Shown here piece by piece: positions 34,305-44,183 of a stretch of DNA of 64,000 nt (positions within the stretch are counted from its first letter, which is position 1; the number at the start of each line of letters is the position of its first letter). The stretch is from positions 2,579,421 to 2,643,420 of the forward strand of contig NZ_FNWC01000007.1 in NCBI RefSeq assembly GCF_900104635.1. The letters are read 5' to 3'. Source of the DNA: Coprococcus phoceensis (lineage in GTDB: Bacteria; Bacillota; Clostridia; Lachnospirales; Lachnospiraceae). The notes beneath the pieces were generated by a model. It worked only from the letters and a program-made list of their open reading frames with translations, did not search any database and was not told the DNA's origin. Position numbers and translations under genes: made by a program.

Positions 34305-37300
34305 TTATAGTTTTTCTGCTTTTTTATTTTCCTTGCATTTTTTATATCTCATTACGAAATATACCAGGAAAAGCAGAACAGCTATCAGGTAAATCAAATA
34401 GCTTCCGTATCCTCCGGTATCCGGAAGACCTGGGAAATGTCTATTAGTTATTGTGAAGGTAAATCCATCTTGCGATTTATCTATCGTTGTTGTATAACCA
34501 TCCACCTTTGCTTCTGTGATGGAATACGTGTAATAATAAATTTCATCTCCATCTGTCTTGTATGCCGGGAGTTCCTTTATCACCTCCTGCCATTTAGATT
34601 TATCGATAGAACCTTCTATTTTGTAACTCTCGTAACCTGGTACTGGTTCTGTCATTTCATTTCCTGCCTTATCTTTCCAAGTACGTGATATTGTTACCGT
34701 AATACTGTTTGGTCTTGAATGATCAAAATTGTTTAAATCTTTCCAAACTTTATTGATCGTCAGCTTGATGTTCTCATCACATGGATCCTGTGACTCGGAT
34801 GGTTCCGGTGTATCACTATCTCCCGTGTTCAATGTTGTTCTAGTATCTGCCATCAATACTGCTTTTGCTGGTGATTCATAAGCTTTAAGCTCTGCTGTCG
34901 TAGACGAAGTATCATCTGTCAGCTTTGCATTTTGCAAAGTTTCATAGCTTTTTATCGAATTCATATGACCCAGCGTGTAAATATCCCATCCACTGGAAGT
35001 ATCTTTTTCATAGCTTAGATTCAGCTTGTCTGAACCCTTTTTGATTTGATCCAGCGCTACATCCAGCTTTCTGTAAATACGGTAATTATTATTCTCGCCT
35101 TCCACCTTCTCCTGTGTGTTAGCTTCATATACAGAATCCAACTTACTCTTTCCGCTAAATGGTCCAACAAGATCTTTTGTTCCCCGAACCACATCACAGT
35201 AATACATGTTGTTGTTCTTCAAAAGTCCTTCATCGTTGAATCCAACAAAGCCACCACTTCGTCCGTCTTTAGCATCACCATCATTGTTATTTCCGGCTCC
35301 ACCGGCATAGACATCATATCCTTGACTGACACCGTAGACATTACTATCTGTGATTTTTGTTCGATTCGCCTTGATCAGACTCACACTGATATTGGATTTG
35401 GCATCATTATCATTCAAAAGTCCATTTTCATCGCATGGAAGTTTGATGGATGAATCTCCAATCGTAATAATTGCAAGGTCTGTCTGTTGATTGTTATCCG
35501 TTGACTTTTTTGAAAGTCCTACAGAAATATCCAATCCAAGCAGATTTACATGAAGCAGTTTGCCATCATACAGCGCATCCACTTTGATGATTCCAAGATT
35601 AATCTTCAGAAGATCGGAATCCTGGATTTTATCCAGATATAGTGCTTTTACAAGTTGATTAACAACTGAGAATATTACATTCACTGCTCCTGAATCCAAC
35701 TTCAAATCTGCAAGATAAGCGAAACTTGTTCGTCCTGCAAATCCACCGGCTGTTCCACCTGACGCTACCTGTTTCAGTCCAATTTTCTGGTTTGTCTTGT
35801 CACCTGCTGTACAATTCGACATTCTTGCAAGATTTGCATATCCGATAAATCCTCCGGCAATCTGCTCATCTCCATTTGTACTCTGCACAGTGTAACCATC
35901 ATCAGTTCCTGTAACTGCACAGTCATCAATGTGAGAACCAAAAATGTCCATAACTCCAAGAGCTCCACCAAGTAACTGTCCTGTATTGTCTCCAAGAACG
36001 TCTATCTTGTCTGCCTTAACTACTCCGCTCTTTCCAGAATAGCCGACAAATCCTCCGACACTATTCAAACCTCTTACATTGCTTAATTCTGTTACTTTAC
36101 TGTTTTTCACAGAACCATTTAGCAATGAGCCGCCAAAACCTCCGGCTGTTCCGCTATATGTAACCTGGTTGTTCTGTCCGGATTTTATCGCTGTGTTTGC
36201 ACTGACACTTAATCCAGCATCCTTACTTCCGCTTACAGTTCCGTAATATACATAACTTCTAAACGCATCCAGCACATCGGTTCTTCCAAGCTTTAACAAT
36301 TTATCAAGGAGCGAGGTCTCATTTCCTGCACTGATATTGGCAACTCCGGCTACGTCAGCAACACCGAAGCATCCTCCGGCATATTCACCTGCGACTACGG
36401 AACGGATATTCTGTACAGAAACTCCTGCTTCTTCCGTATCCTTCTTACCGAGTACCGTTCCTTCCAGATTTCCGGCAAATCCTCCTGCCGCTTTTGCATA
36501 AGAAGTGTTATTACTTCCACTTGCATAAGCACCATTTACGATGATTCCCCAGTCGTCCCAGGCTTCCACATCTGCGTAACTGATCGTTGCGACTGTAGCA
36601 TTTAATACTTTTATCAAATCTGCCGGTGTACTTAACAGTTTATTCAGAAGCTGACTGAGCAATCCTTCTCCTGCAGTTGGATTCAGTGTTGCTACACTTC
36701 CCGGTCTTGAGCTTCCAATAAATCCACCAACATAGCTTCTTCCGTCAACTCGTCTCAGCTTTGTGACCTTGCAGCGTGCATCATTTTCGCCCCAGATCTG
36801 CCCACCGATCAGTTTTCCTACATAACCTCCGGCATAACCACAGGTATCTTTGTCATCTACACCTTCTGACTGGACAATCAGTCCACTCTGATAACCCTCT
36901 ACCGAAGATTTCTTGATTACTGGCACAAAGACATTAAGTACCTGCAACATTTGTCCTAATTGCAGATTAAGACCGAGGATATCAACTCCTCCAAGCTTTG
37001 CTGCTCCGCCGTTTATCATTTCACCTGCAAAACCGCCGGCGCATCGAAGCCCTTTAATTGTCTTCGCCTGATAAGCCTGTCCATTTGTTATCGTTCCGGT
37101 CTGCATTGATCCGACATAGCCACCAGCTGCTCCGCCATTTGCCAGTTTTGTCTCATCCCGATAATTGACTCTTCCTGCTACAACATTGTATCCGTAAGCA
37201 TATTTTCCAATAATTTTATCCAGTTCTGCTTGATTTTTTACTGTTCCATGCTCCGCAAGATCACTTCCGTAACCACCCTTTTTTCCGACAAACTCCACCC

Positions 37301-40300
37301 ATTTATTCCAGGTTTCATAATCCATCAAGGCAAGTGGTCCGTAAACTGCCGTATTTTCTTCCGTCGGATAGACAACACTAAGAGCTCCCAGGATGTTATC
37401 TACTTTTACCAGTCCCCACAACAAGGACAGGTTTCCGGTACTTGCCGTATCTGCTGACTCCATAAGTCCTGTGAAGCCACCAGCAATTTCTTTTCCGTAT
37501 ACTGACCGGATCCGGACTGCTTTGCAGACACTTGTTGGTCCGGTATAAGCTTTACCTTTCCAATTCTTTGTATTGTTTCCCCAGATATGACCGCCTTCAT
37601 TATGCCCTGCATAACCTCCGGCCATACCTCGTTGTACCTGTGTTGTGGAAGCCGCATCTGCACGAACTGCACCACCGCAAGGAACACAAGTCGTAGAGCT
37701 GTTTCTGATCGTCGGTACAAAGTCCTCCGCTAATGATGCCAATGTATCTGACACATCAACAAGACCACCTAAGATACCAGTATCGCCAAGTACATTTGCC
37801 ACATTTCCGGGTTCAAGATCTCCCACGTAACCACCGGCTGTAATCTGTCCAATGATATAGGAGAAGTTATTTGCATTAGAGTCCTGAATATGTCCGCCAG
37901 ATATCTTTCCGGCAAAACCTCCTGCATCTCCAAGAACGTCATTTGCTGAGGCATCGGATGCTGTATTTTTCCAGGTCGCTTTTACTGCAAAACCTCCAAC
38001 ATCTCCTGTAACATTCGAATGTTCTATTGTAGAAACAACGACATTCAATGCATCCAGCACATGATTGATTCCTATTGAGTGACCAAGTACGCTCAATCCT
38101 TTTCCAACAGAAGCTGCGGAACCAATATTCATATAACCAATATATCCACCGGCATATCTTGCACCCGTTACTGCATATGTACTATCCTGTCCAAAATAAT
38201 TTGAACTATCTTCACCCTCTAAATCTTTAGGAGGTGTTACCTTTGTATGTTTTAAATTTGTTACATCACAATGACTAACTTGAACTCCACTGCCATAACC
38301 AATAAAGCCACCAGCACTACCAGAATTCATATCATCCGATTTGATTTTATTAGCCGTAACCGTAAATCCATTATCGGATTTAACTCCTGCATACTGTACA
38401 TATGGAATGTAAGCATTAATCAGGTTCAGTAAATCTCCGACATTAATATTCAGACCTGTGATTCCTCCAAGAATGCTGATTCCACCTCCAGCATCTGCCA
38501 ATGCTCCGGAGTAAACATTTCCGCCAAAGCCTCCGGCATAAGACTGCCCGTTTACATGATCCAGATTATATACAGAATAATAGTTACCTTCTCCTGCGCC
38601 CTGGTTGTTAACCGTTCCACTCTGGAAGTTTCCGGCAAAACCGCCGGCTGTATCTGCAGCAACTCCGCCTGTATCAACATAAGTAACCTTGCACTCTGTA
38701 TAAGAAGGAAGCAAGTACGTGACAGCACCTAACAACTTACTTGCATTTAACAAAGCCTTGACATCCGCTTCACCAGCTACATCTGCAAGCCCTCCAGTCT
38801 GTGACGAACCTACAAATCCTCCGGCAATACCGTCTTTATCATTTGCTGTTACTTCTTTTAAATTTTTCACATCGGACTTAATGATCTCACAGCTGTTACT
38901 CTTTCCGATGAAACCACCGGCTGTGTAATCCACTACTTCGCCGTTTGAATTTGCACCTGTTGCTTCTACAGTCATGCCTCCTGCGATGCCATTTACATGA
39001 GCTTCGTTGATTTTAACTCTGACACCTTCTGCCACAGAAAGCAGATTTTTTACTTTCAGCAAGTTGTTCAGTCCTAACAGATTCAAAGTCAGTCCATTTC
39101 CACCTGCCAGATCTCCCGGACCTGCACAACCGATAAAACCACCTACTCTGTTTTTTGCCGAAACAGATTTTACCTGATTCAATGTTACAGTATCCACATC
39201 TCCACCAACAGCCTCGCCAAGTGCTCCGCCGGCATAGTTTTCTTTTGCTTCAACTGTATATCCATCATTTACTCCCGTCACTGTTACATGATGCACAGTA
39301 AATCCAAGGAAGTTTCCGATTCCAAGCGTATTATTTAAAAGTCCTGTGACATTTGCTGTTGTTACACTTCCGGCAATACCTCCGACACGATTTTCACCTG
39401 CCGTAACTGTTTTTAATCCTGTAAGCACATTATCTCTTTGTGCTACGCTACTTGCATCTGCTCCACCATGTTTCCAATAAGGAAGTTTATTTAGATACTC
39501 TGTACTGGATTCCGCAATATAGACGCCATCACCGCCACCAAGAATACCACCGGAATAGCTCTTACCAGCCTCAACTGAAACTGATGAACAATCCATGTTA
39601 CATCCCAAGATTGCTGATGGTGCAATTCCTACAAGTGACAAGAGCATACCTGCTTTTTCCGGATCACTCGACAAAAGACCTGTCAACAAGTCTTTCACTG
39701 TTGTTAAAAGGCTTGCATCCTTGACTTCTTTATTTCCAAGGTTTGTAATCCATCCAACTGTTGAAATACCACTCACACCACCGGCATAACTTCCGCTTGC
39801 TTTAACTGCAATGCTTCCGCTCGCTCCACAGTTGACTGCATAGCTGTTGGTCTGTGCTCCTACGATACCGCCTTGATAATTTTCACCGGATACAGTGACA
39901 TTACATCCTGTCAGATTGCAATTTAACAAGATACTCTGCGGTTGCATTACTCGAATAAGTTCAACACCCACATCACTTAACAATCCACGGATTTCCGCAT
40001 CTCTGCTGATTCCTGCAAAACCTCCGCCGTATTCTTTTGCCGTTACAGAATAACTACTGTTTTTCACGGAGCAGTCAAAGATTCTTGTTCCTACCTGCTG
40101 TCCTACAAAACCACCTGCATAATCTTTATCCGCAGCTCCGATAGTTCCTGCCAGATTCTCTACATGACAGTTTTTGATATTTACATTTTTGTATCCAGTA
40201 GGGATTAAACTACCAACCGGCAATGCATTCTTCAGAAGAATTGTGATCAAATCTCCAAGTCCAAGTCCCGGTATAACATTTAATAAAGCCGATAATGCTT

Positions 40301-42380
40301 TAACTGTCACCCCAAGTGCCTGGGAAAGTCCCTCATACTGCGTAACACCTTCTGTGTAACCGACAAATCCACCTGTTCGATCATTAATATTCGTAACGGA
40401 AACTATTCCTGTCACATCGCACTTTTCTACAACAACATCGCCTACCATTCTTCCGGCAAAAGCTCCTGTTGCATAGATTGTCGGATCCTTTGCTCTGGCA
40501 TTTAAAAGAGCCTCCAATGTGTCCTTTAAATTTAAGTTTAATTTGCCAAAAGTCAGAATTCCTAGAAGGGTATCTACTGTTCCTCCAAGTATTCCTCCAA
40601 GCAAGGTTGTCAACCCACTGATAATCGTTTGTGTATCTTTGTGTTTATTTGTATTATTTTTTACGTCTACATTATGAAGTTCTAGATTGGAAACCGTAAC
40701 CGTTCCGGCGCTGACACCAATATTGTTTACATTAACCTCATTCGTAATTGTTCCAAAAAATCCAATTCCTATATACTTAGAACCATCCATTGCTTCTGTC
40801 TGGTTCACATTCACATTAGAAATCACAGGTCTTCCAGTTGCCAGAATAGTGTTACCATCCGTAATCTTTGTTTGTCCATCTGCTAACTTAGCACCTTTGA
40901 TATCCCCCGATACCATAAGAGGTGTCCACAGGTCATCTTCTTTGTTGGAGTTCACTCCGTCCGTTGAAAGGTCAATGTCTCGGAAGATAATATAATTTGC
41001 GTTGGATGCGTATTTCAAGTCGCCATATTCATTCTTTAATTTTAATTCACTTGCCTTATCTTTATTCGGAAGTCCATTTTCATCAACTCCGCATATTTCC
41101 TTTGTTCCTCCAGTTAAAATTCCTAATAAACCACCAACAACATCCAGTAATCCTGTTATTATACCTTTGTTATTTAAATCCACATCCGCTAATTCGTACT
41201 TACTGTTTTTGTCATAATATAAATATTTTTTTTGTTTAACTTCGACTGGTTTCTTTAAATATGTTGTTCCGCCTTCCTTCGCTACAGCATCTAATCCAAG
41301 ATCTGCATCTCCTGGATAATATGGAATATATTCTGGTCCCTTGAAAGCAGTAAGCGCTCCTGGTGTATAGTAAACATACAATCTCGGTGTTACATGTTTA
41401 TTACTCCCAATCGCCCGCAACTGTGACTCATTTCCGATCAGAATATATTTTTTTCCGGAAACCTCCACATATAGCTGTCCCGGTTTTGTTCTTCCATCTG
41501 CATGCTCACCATCTAGCCACTGAACTCCATTCGCCGCTTTTTCTGTCAATTGATCCGCAACTAATTCAGGCTTATCTGAATTAAATTTCTGCGATAACAC
41601 ATAATTATGAGACTTACTATAAGTCAGATACGCCTGATCTTCACCATCCGGATAGATCATCTGCCCCATACCAAACTGTGGTGCATCATAATCTAATGAC
41701 ATAACTGGTTCCGTTTCAGATTCTTCCTGTGCAAGCACCATCAACTGATATGGATTGTATATGTAGATTGTATCCGTTTCCTTATCATACAGCGTTGGTG
41801 TTTCGTTTTCTTCTAGTTTCGTGCCTGTGATAGTTCCGGTAAATGAATCCGGTACTGACCAAATCTGTTCCGAGTTCATCTGGATGTCATTCATCAAAAT
41901 GTACTGAGCATCTGCACCGTATTTCAGCTCTGTGCCTTCACTCTTTACCACTTCTCCAGAACCAATCTGTCCATCCTTATCACCTGTGTAAATATAAGCA
42001 TCTGAACCAATCTGTTTTAATTGTTCATAATTATAAATGCATATTTTACTATCCTTATAATAAGCATCTATATTATCTGTTGATTCCGCTTTAACATTTC
42101 CACCGGACGATTCCGATTCGTCATTTTTCGAGTTTTCACTTGTTTCCTCCGATATCTTAGATTCGGATTCCGTGGTGCCATTTATTTCATCTGAAACTGT
42201 GGACTCGGTTGATACTTCACCATTACTCTTATTGGCATCATCAGAAAGTGCCACTTGACTAGTGTTGGTACCCGATGGATTTACATCTGCTGCATCCGCA
42301 ATATTCACTTGAGAAAATAAGATAGCCATACATAGTATTACTGCGATAATTCTGTTCTCTATCCTTCTTTTTTTCTTCAT
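34305..42380 (-). CDS. Giant cell-wall-anchored repeat protein, likely pilus A tip adhesin
   Basis: This 2691-residue surface protein has a signal peptide (residues 1-31) and an acidic Ser/Thr/Glu-rich stretch. Then come many irregular repeats of about 130-170 residues marked by AGGFVG, AGGYVG or VGGFIG, which resemble GLUG-type beta-solenoid repeats. A Cna-B-like domain near the C-terminus (LTINKVWKD to FTITNRHFPG) precedes LPDTGGYGS, a helix and a basic tail. It is the first structural gene of pilus operon A, 31 bases after the Rrf2-HD-GYP gene. By analogy with Gram-positive pili it would be the tip or a large wall adhesin. Ligand unknown. No frame break was found over 8 kb. Confidence 0.9.
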   Translation of the reverse strand: MKKKRRIENRIIAVILCMAILFSQVNIADAADVNPSGTNTSQVALSDDANKSNGEVSTESTVSDEINGTTESESKISEETSENSKNDESESSGGNVKAESTDNIDAYYKDSKICIYNYEQLKQIGSDAYIYTGDKDGQIGSGEVVKSEGTELKYGADAQYILMNDIQMNSEQIWSVPDSFTGTITGTKLEENETPTLYDKETDTIYIYNPYQLMVLAQEESETEPVMSLDYDAPQFGMGQMIYPDGEDQAYLTYSKSHNYVLSQKFNSDKPELVADQLTEKAANGVQWLDGEHADGRTKPGQLYVEVSGKKYILIGNESQLRAIGSNKHVTPRLYVYYTPGALTAFKGPEYIPYYPGDADLGLDAVAKEGGTTYLKKPVEVKQKKYLYYDKNSKYELADVDLNNKGIITGLLDVVGGLLGILTGGTKEICGVDENGLPNKDKASELKLKNEYGDLKYASNANYIIFRDIDLSTDGVNSNKEDDLWTPLMVSGDIKGAKLADGQTKITDGNTILATGRPVISNVNVNQTEAMDGSKYIGIGFFGTITNEVNVNNIGVSAGTVTVSNLELHNVDVKNNTNKHKDTQTIISGLTTLLGGILGGTVDTLLGILTFGKLNLNLKDTLEALLNARAKDPTIYATGAFAGRMVGDVVVEKCDVTGIVSVTNINDRTGGFVGYTEGVTQYEGLSQALGVTVKALSALLNVIPGLGLGDLITILLKNALPVGSLIPTGYKNVNIKNCHVENLAGTIGAADKDYAGGFVGQQVGTRIFDCSVKNSSYSVTAKEYGGGFAGISRDAEIRGLLSDVGVELIRVMQPQSILLNCNLTGCNVTVSGENYQGGIVGAQTNSYAVNCGASGSIAVKASGSYAGGVSGISTVGWITNLGNKEVKDASLLTTVKDLLTGLLSSDPEKAGMLLSLVGIAPSAILGCNMDCSSVSVEAGKSYSGGILGGGDGVYIAESSTEYLNKLPYWKHGGADASSVAQRDNVLTGLKTVTAGENRVGGIAGSVTTANVTGLLNNTLGIGNFLGFTVHHVTVTGVNDGYTVEAKENYAGGALGEAVGGDVDTVTLNQVKSVSAKNRVGGFIGCAGPGDLAGGNGLTLNLLGLNNLLKVKNLLSVAEGVRVKINEAHVNGIAGGMTVEATGANSNGEVVDYTAGGFIGKSNSCEIIKSDVKNLKEVTANDKDGIAGGFVGSSQTGGLADVAGEADVKALLNASKLLGAVTYLLPSYTECKVTYVDTGGVAADTAGGFAGNFQSGTVNNQGAGEGNYYSVYNLDHVNGQSYAGGFGGNVYSGALADAGGGISILGGITGLNINVGDLLNLINAYIPYVQYAGVKSDNGFTVTANKIKSDDMNSGSAGGFIGYGSGVQVSHCDVTNLKHTKVTPPKDLEGEDSSNYFGQDSTYAVTGARYAGGYIGYMNIGSAASVGKGLSVLGHSIGINHVLDALNVVVSTIEHSNVTGDVGGFAVKATWKNTASDASANDVLGDAGGFAGKISGGHIQDSNANNFSYIIGQITAGGYVGDLEPGNVANVLGDTGILGGLVDVSDTLASLAEDFVPTIRNSSTTCVPCGGAVRADAASTTQVQRGMAGGYAGHNEGGHIWGNNTKNWKGKAYTGPTSVCKAVRIRSVYGKEIAGGFTGLMESADTASTGNLSLLWGLVKVDNILGALSVVYPTEENTAVYGPLALMDYETWNKWVEFVGKKGGYGSDLAEHGTVKNQAELDKIIGKYAYGYNVVAGRVNYRDETKLANGGAAGGYVGSMQTGTITNGQAYQAKTIKGLRCAGGFAGEMINGGAAKLGGVDILGLNLQLGQMLQVLNVFVPVIKKSSVEGYQSGLIVQSEGVDDKDTCGYAGGYVGKLIGGQIWGENDARCKVTKLRRVDGRSYVGGFIGSSRPGSVATLNPTAGEGLLSQLLNKLLSTPADLIKVLNATVATISYADVEAWDDWGIIVNGAYASGSNNTSYAKAAGGFAGNLEGTVLGKKDTEEAGVSVQNIRSVVAGEYAGGCFGVADVAGVANISAGNETSLLDKLLKLGRTDVLDAFRSYVYYGTVSGSKDAGLSVSANTAIKSGQNNQVTYSGTAGGFGGSLLNGSVKNSKVTELSNVRGLNSVGGFVGYSGKSGVVKADKIDVLGDNTGQLLGGALGVMDIFGSHIDDCAVTGTDDGYTVQSTNGDEQIAGGFIGYANLARMSNCTAGDKTNQKIGLKQVASGGTAGGFAGRTSFAYLADLKLDSGAVNVIFSVVNQLVKALYLDKIQDSDLLKINLGIIKVDALYDGKLLHVNLLGLDISVGLSKKSTDNNQQTDLAIITIGDSSIKLPCDENGLLNDNDAKSNISVSLIKANRTKITDSNVYGVSQGYDVYAGGAGNNNDGDAKDGRSGGFVGFNDEGLLKNNNMYYCDVVRGTKDLVGPFSGKSKLDSVYEANTQEKVEGENNNYRIYRKLDVALDQIKKGSDKLNLSYEKDTSSGWDIYTLGHMNSIKSYETLQNAKLTDDTSSTTAELKAYESPAKAVLMADTRTTLNTGDSDTPEPSESQDPCDENIKLTINKVWKDLNNFDHSRPNSITVTISRTWKDKAGNEMTEPVPGYESYKIEGSIDKSKWQEVIKELPAYKTDGDEIYYYTYSITEAKVDGYTTTIDKSQDGFTFTITNRHFPGLPDTGGYGSYLIYLIAVLLFLVYFVMRYKKCKENKKAEKL

Positions 42381-42411
42381 ATCTGGACCTCTAATCTTTT
42401 GTCTTCACTTG

Positions 42412-43863
42412 TTACTTTAATTTTTTCCTTTTTAGCCATTTTTGCTGCTTTGCTGCCTCCTGAAAGCATTGCATCAGCTGATTGGAAAATGCTCCGCATT
42501 CACCATTTGAAATCATCTGGATTGCCTCTTCAGGTTCATATTTCCTTTTGTATGGACGATCATTGATCAATGCATCGTAAGCATCAACAATCCCAACGAC
42601 CTGTGCACACATCGGAATCGCATTCCCTTTTAAACCGTCCGGATATCCTGATCCATCATATCTTTCATGGTGATGTCTGCATATTTCATAGCTATATTGA
42701 TTCAGCTTTTCCGTTGTTACCCCCTCTGGGAATCTCTGGGTCATCGCTGCACCTACTAATGGATGTTGCTTTACTACATTCATTTCTTCATCCGTCAATT
42801 TTCCATTTTTATTTAAAATTTCAAGTGGTACTTTTATCTTTCCAATATCATGAATCGGTGCCAAATGAGCTACTGACGCTATTTCTTCATCCGTAATCCC
42901 GTATTCCGGATATTTATTCTGCAATTGAAGATATACCTGTTTCGTATAGAAACTGATATCGTCTTGGTATCCTGCTTCAACTAAATGATTATGATTCAAT
43001 AGAGTAGTTAAAAGTGATACCATATCCCAATACTGCTTTGCCATATCCTGTTCTTTTTTTATGAGTTCTCGTTCCATCTTTATAACTGTGTTCTGGACAA
43101 TCTTCTCATTATGTAAGGTAATAATTGCAGTATTCTCATTTGCATCTATATATTTTTTTGCTTCCATCCAAACATATGCATTCTTATCTTTTCCGGTAAT
43201 TCTACGGTACGGAAGATCTTTTTCCATACATCCATCAACTAATCTTTCTTCTAATCCTTCACTTGATAAGAAGTCCTGAACCATTTTTTTGTCAGAAGCA
43301 TACACGTATCTTTCTACATATTGGCTTATGAACTCTTCATAGTTTTCTGTTTTTCTTGCTTTCTCATATACTTCACGGATATGTGAATACACACACTCGT
43401 AGCTTTTTTCCTTTAAGCTCAGTTTTAATACAACATAAAATCTTCCAAAATATTCATCTTCTCCAGGGCGGATAACGTCTGAAACCTTTACACTCTCTAA
43501 TTTATTATTGTATGTATTCTGCAAGCTCAACAATATTTTATGTATCTTGCAGGTATCTTCCAAATTTCTGGAACAAAAACGATCTTCTTCCAAACAACGA
43601 TTAATTGCCATTGTTTCCTCTACACACGATATAATTTCCATCAGAGAAATATTCTCCGGTTGTTTTGCCAGCATATAGCCACCATTTATCCCTTCACAGG
43701 CAGTGACTATTTTTGCATTTTTCAGTTTTTTCGCTATTTTAGGAACATAATTAGCAGAAACATTTAGCTTCCGTGATAATTCTGATGTAGATACCATCCG
43801 TTCCTGTGCTGCTAAGTAACATACAATTCTAATTGCGTAATCTGTTGAATTTTTTAGTTGCAT
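42412..43863 (-). CDS. Rrf2-domain/HD-GYP fusion regulator
   Basis: Residues 1-135 are an Rrf2-type winged-helix regulator (DYAIRIVCYLAAQ, VSANYVPKIAKKLKNA, EGINGGYMLA) with three Cys (90, 97, 105; C-x6-C-x7-C) placed as in Fe-S Rrf2 proteins. Residues 139-260 are a domain of unknown, possibly PAS-like, fold. Residues 285-475 form an HD-GYP phosphodiesterase: HDIGK (His338, Asp339), HHHERYDGSGYPDG and DAYDAL. HD-GYP proteins degrade cyclic di-GMP. The combination suggests an Fe-S or redox-sensing DNA-binding protein tied to c-di-GMP turnover. It precedes pilus operon A by 31 bases and probably belongs to it. I know no common family with this architecture. Confidence 0.9.
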   Translation of the reverse strand: MQLKNSTDYAIRIVCYLAAQERMVSTSELSRKLNVSANYVPKIAKKLKNAKIVTACEGINGGYMLAKQPENISLMEIISCVEETMAINRCLEEDRFCSRNLEDTCKIHKILLSLQNTYNNKLESVKVSDVIRPGEDEYFGRFYVVLKLSLKEKSYECVYSHIREVYEKARKTENYEEFISQYVERYVYASDKKMVQDFLSSEGLEERLVDGCMEKDLPYRRITGKDKNAYVWMEAKKYIDANENTAIITLHNEKIVQNTVIKMERELIKKEQDMAKQYWDMVSLLTTLLNHNHLVEAGYQDDISFYTKQVYLQLQNKYPEYGITDEEIASVAHLAPIHDIGKIKVPLEILNKNGKLTDEEMNVVKQHPLVGAAMTQRFPEGVTTEKLNQYSYEICRHHHERYDGSGYPDGLKGNAIPMCAQVVGIVDAYDALINDRPYKRKYEPEEAIQMISNGECGAFSNQLMQCFQEAAKQQKWLKRKKLK

Positions 43864-43896
43864 CGTTATCCATCTAATCTAAACCCTGCAAAGTCT

Positions 43897-43919
43897 TAGT
43901 TTATATCAAAAAAATATTC
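43897..43919 (-). promoter_or_regulatory. Leader motif shared by both pilus operons (copy A)
   Basis: A 23-base element, on the minus strand GAATATTTTTTTGA then TATAAACTA, lies 34 bases before the Rrf2-HD-GYP start. Copy B (60366-60388) differs at one base and lies at nearly the same place before the other HD-GYP gene. The gap 43864-44183 otherwise holds AT-rich promoter-like sequence (TATAAT at about 43974) and the PucR terminator. Confidence 0.6.
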
Positions 43920-44065
43920 AGAAATTGATATATTCAATGTTTTTCACCGATAATTTTTCTCATTAATTTTATATTATACGCTATTAAATTTATAAATATA
44001 ATGTGCAACGAACGAAAAATTTTTAACGTTTTTTTGTTCGAAGTGCTCCATTTTCGATTAACAGG

Positions 44066-44110
44066 CAAAAAAAACGAACCACACTAACCATGTTGTTGTG
44101 TGATTCGTTA
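44066..44110 (-). terminator. Terminator of PucR regulator A
   Basis: On the minus strand CGAATCACAC and GTGTGGTTCG form a 10-bp stem with one G-U pair, followed by eight T. Copy B after the other PucR gene has nearly the same sequence. Confidence 0.9.
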
Positions 44111-44183
44111 TCTTTTATAACAATTCTAATATTTTTAATATTATGAATCTCATCTTTGCCTCTCCAAAAGATTCTTAAAAATT

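Noticed and set aside
34305..42380. Regularly spaced repeats as a possible CRISPR array or noncoding satellite
   Set aside because: The repeats are irregular, protein-level (AGGFVG-type) and lie in one open frame of 2691 codons.
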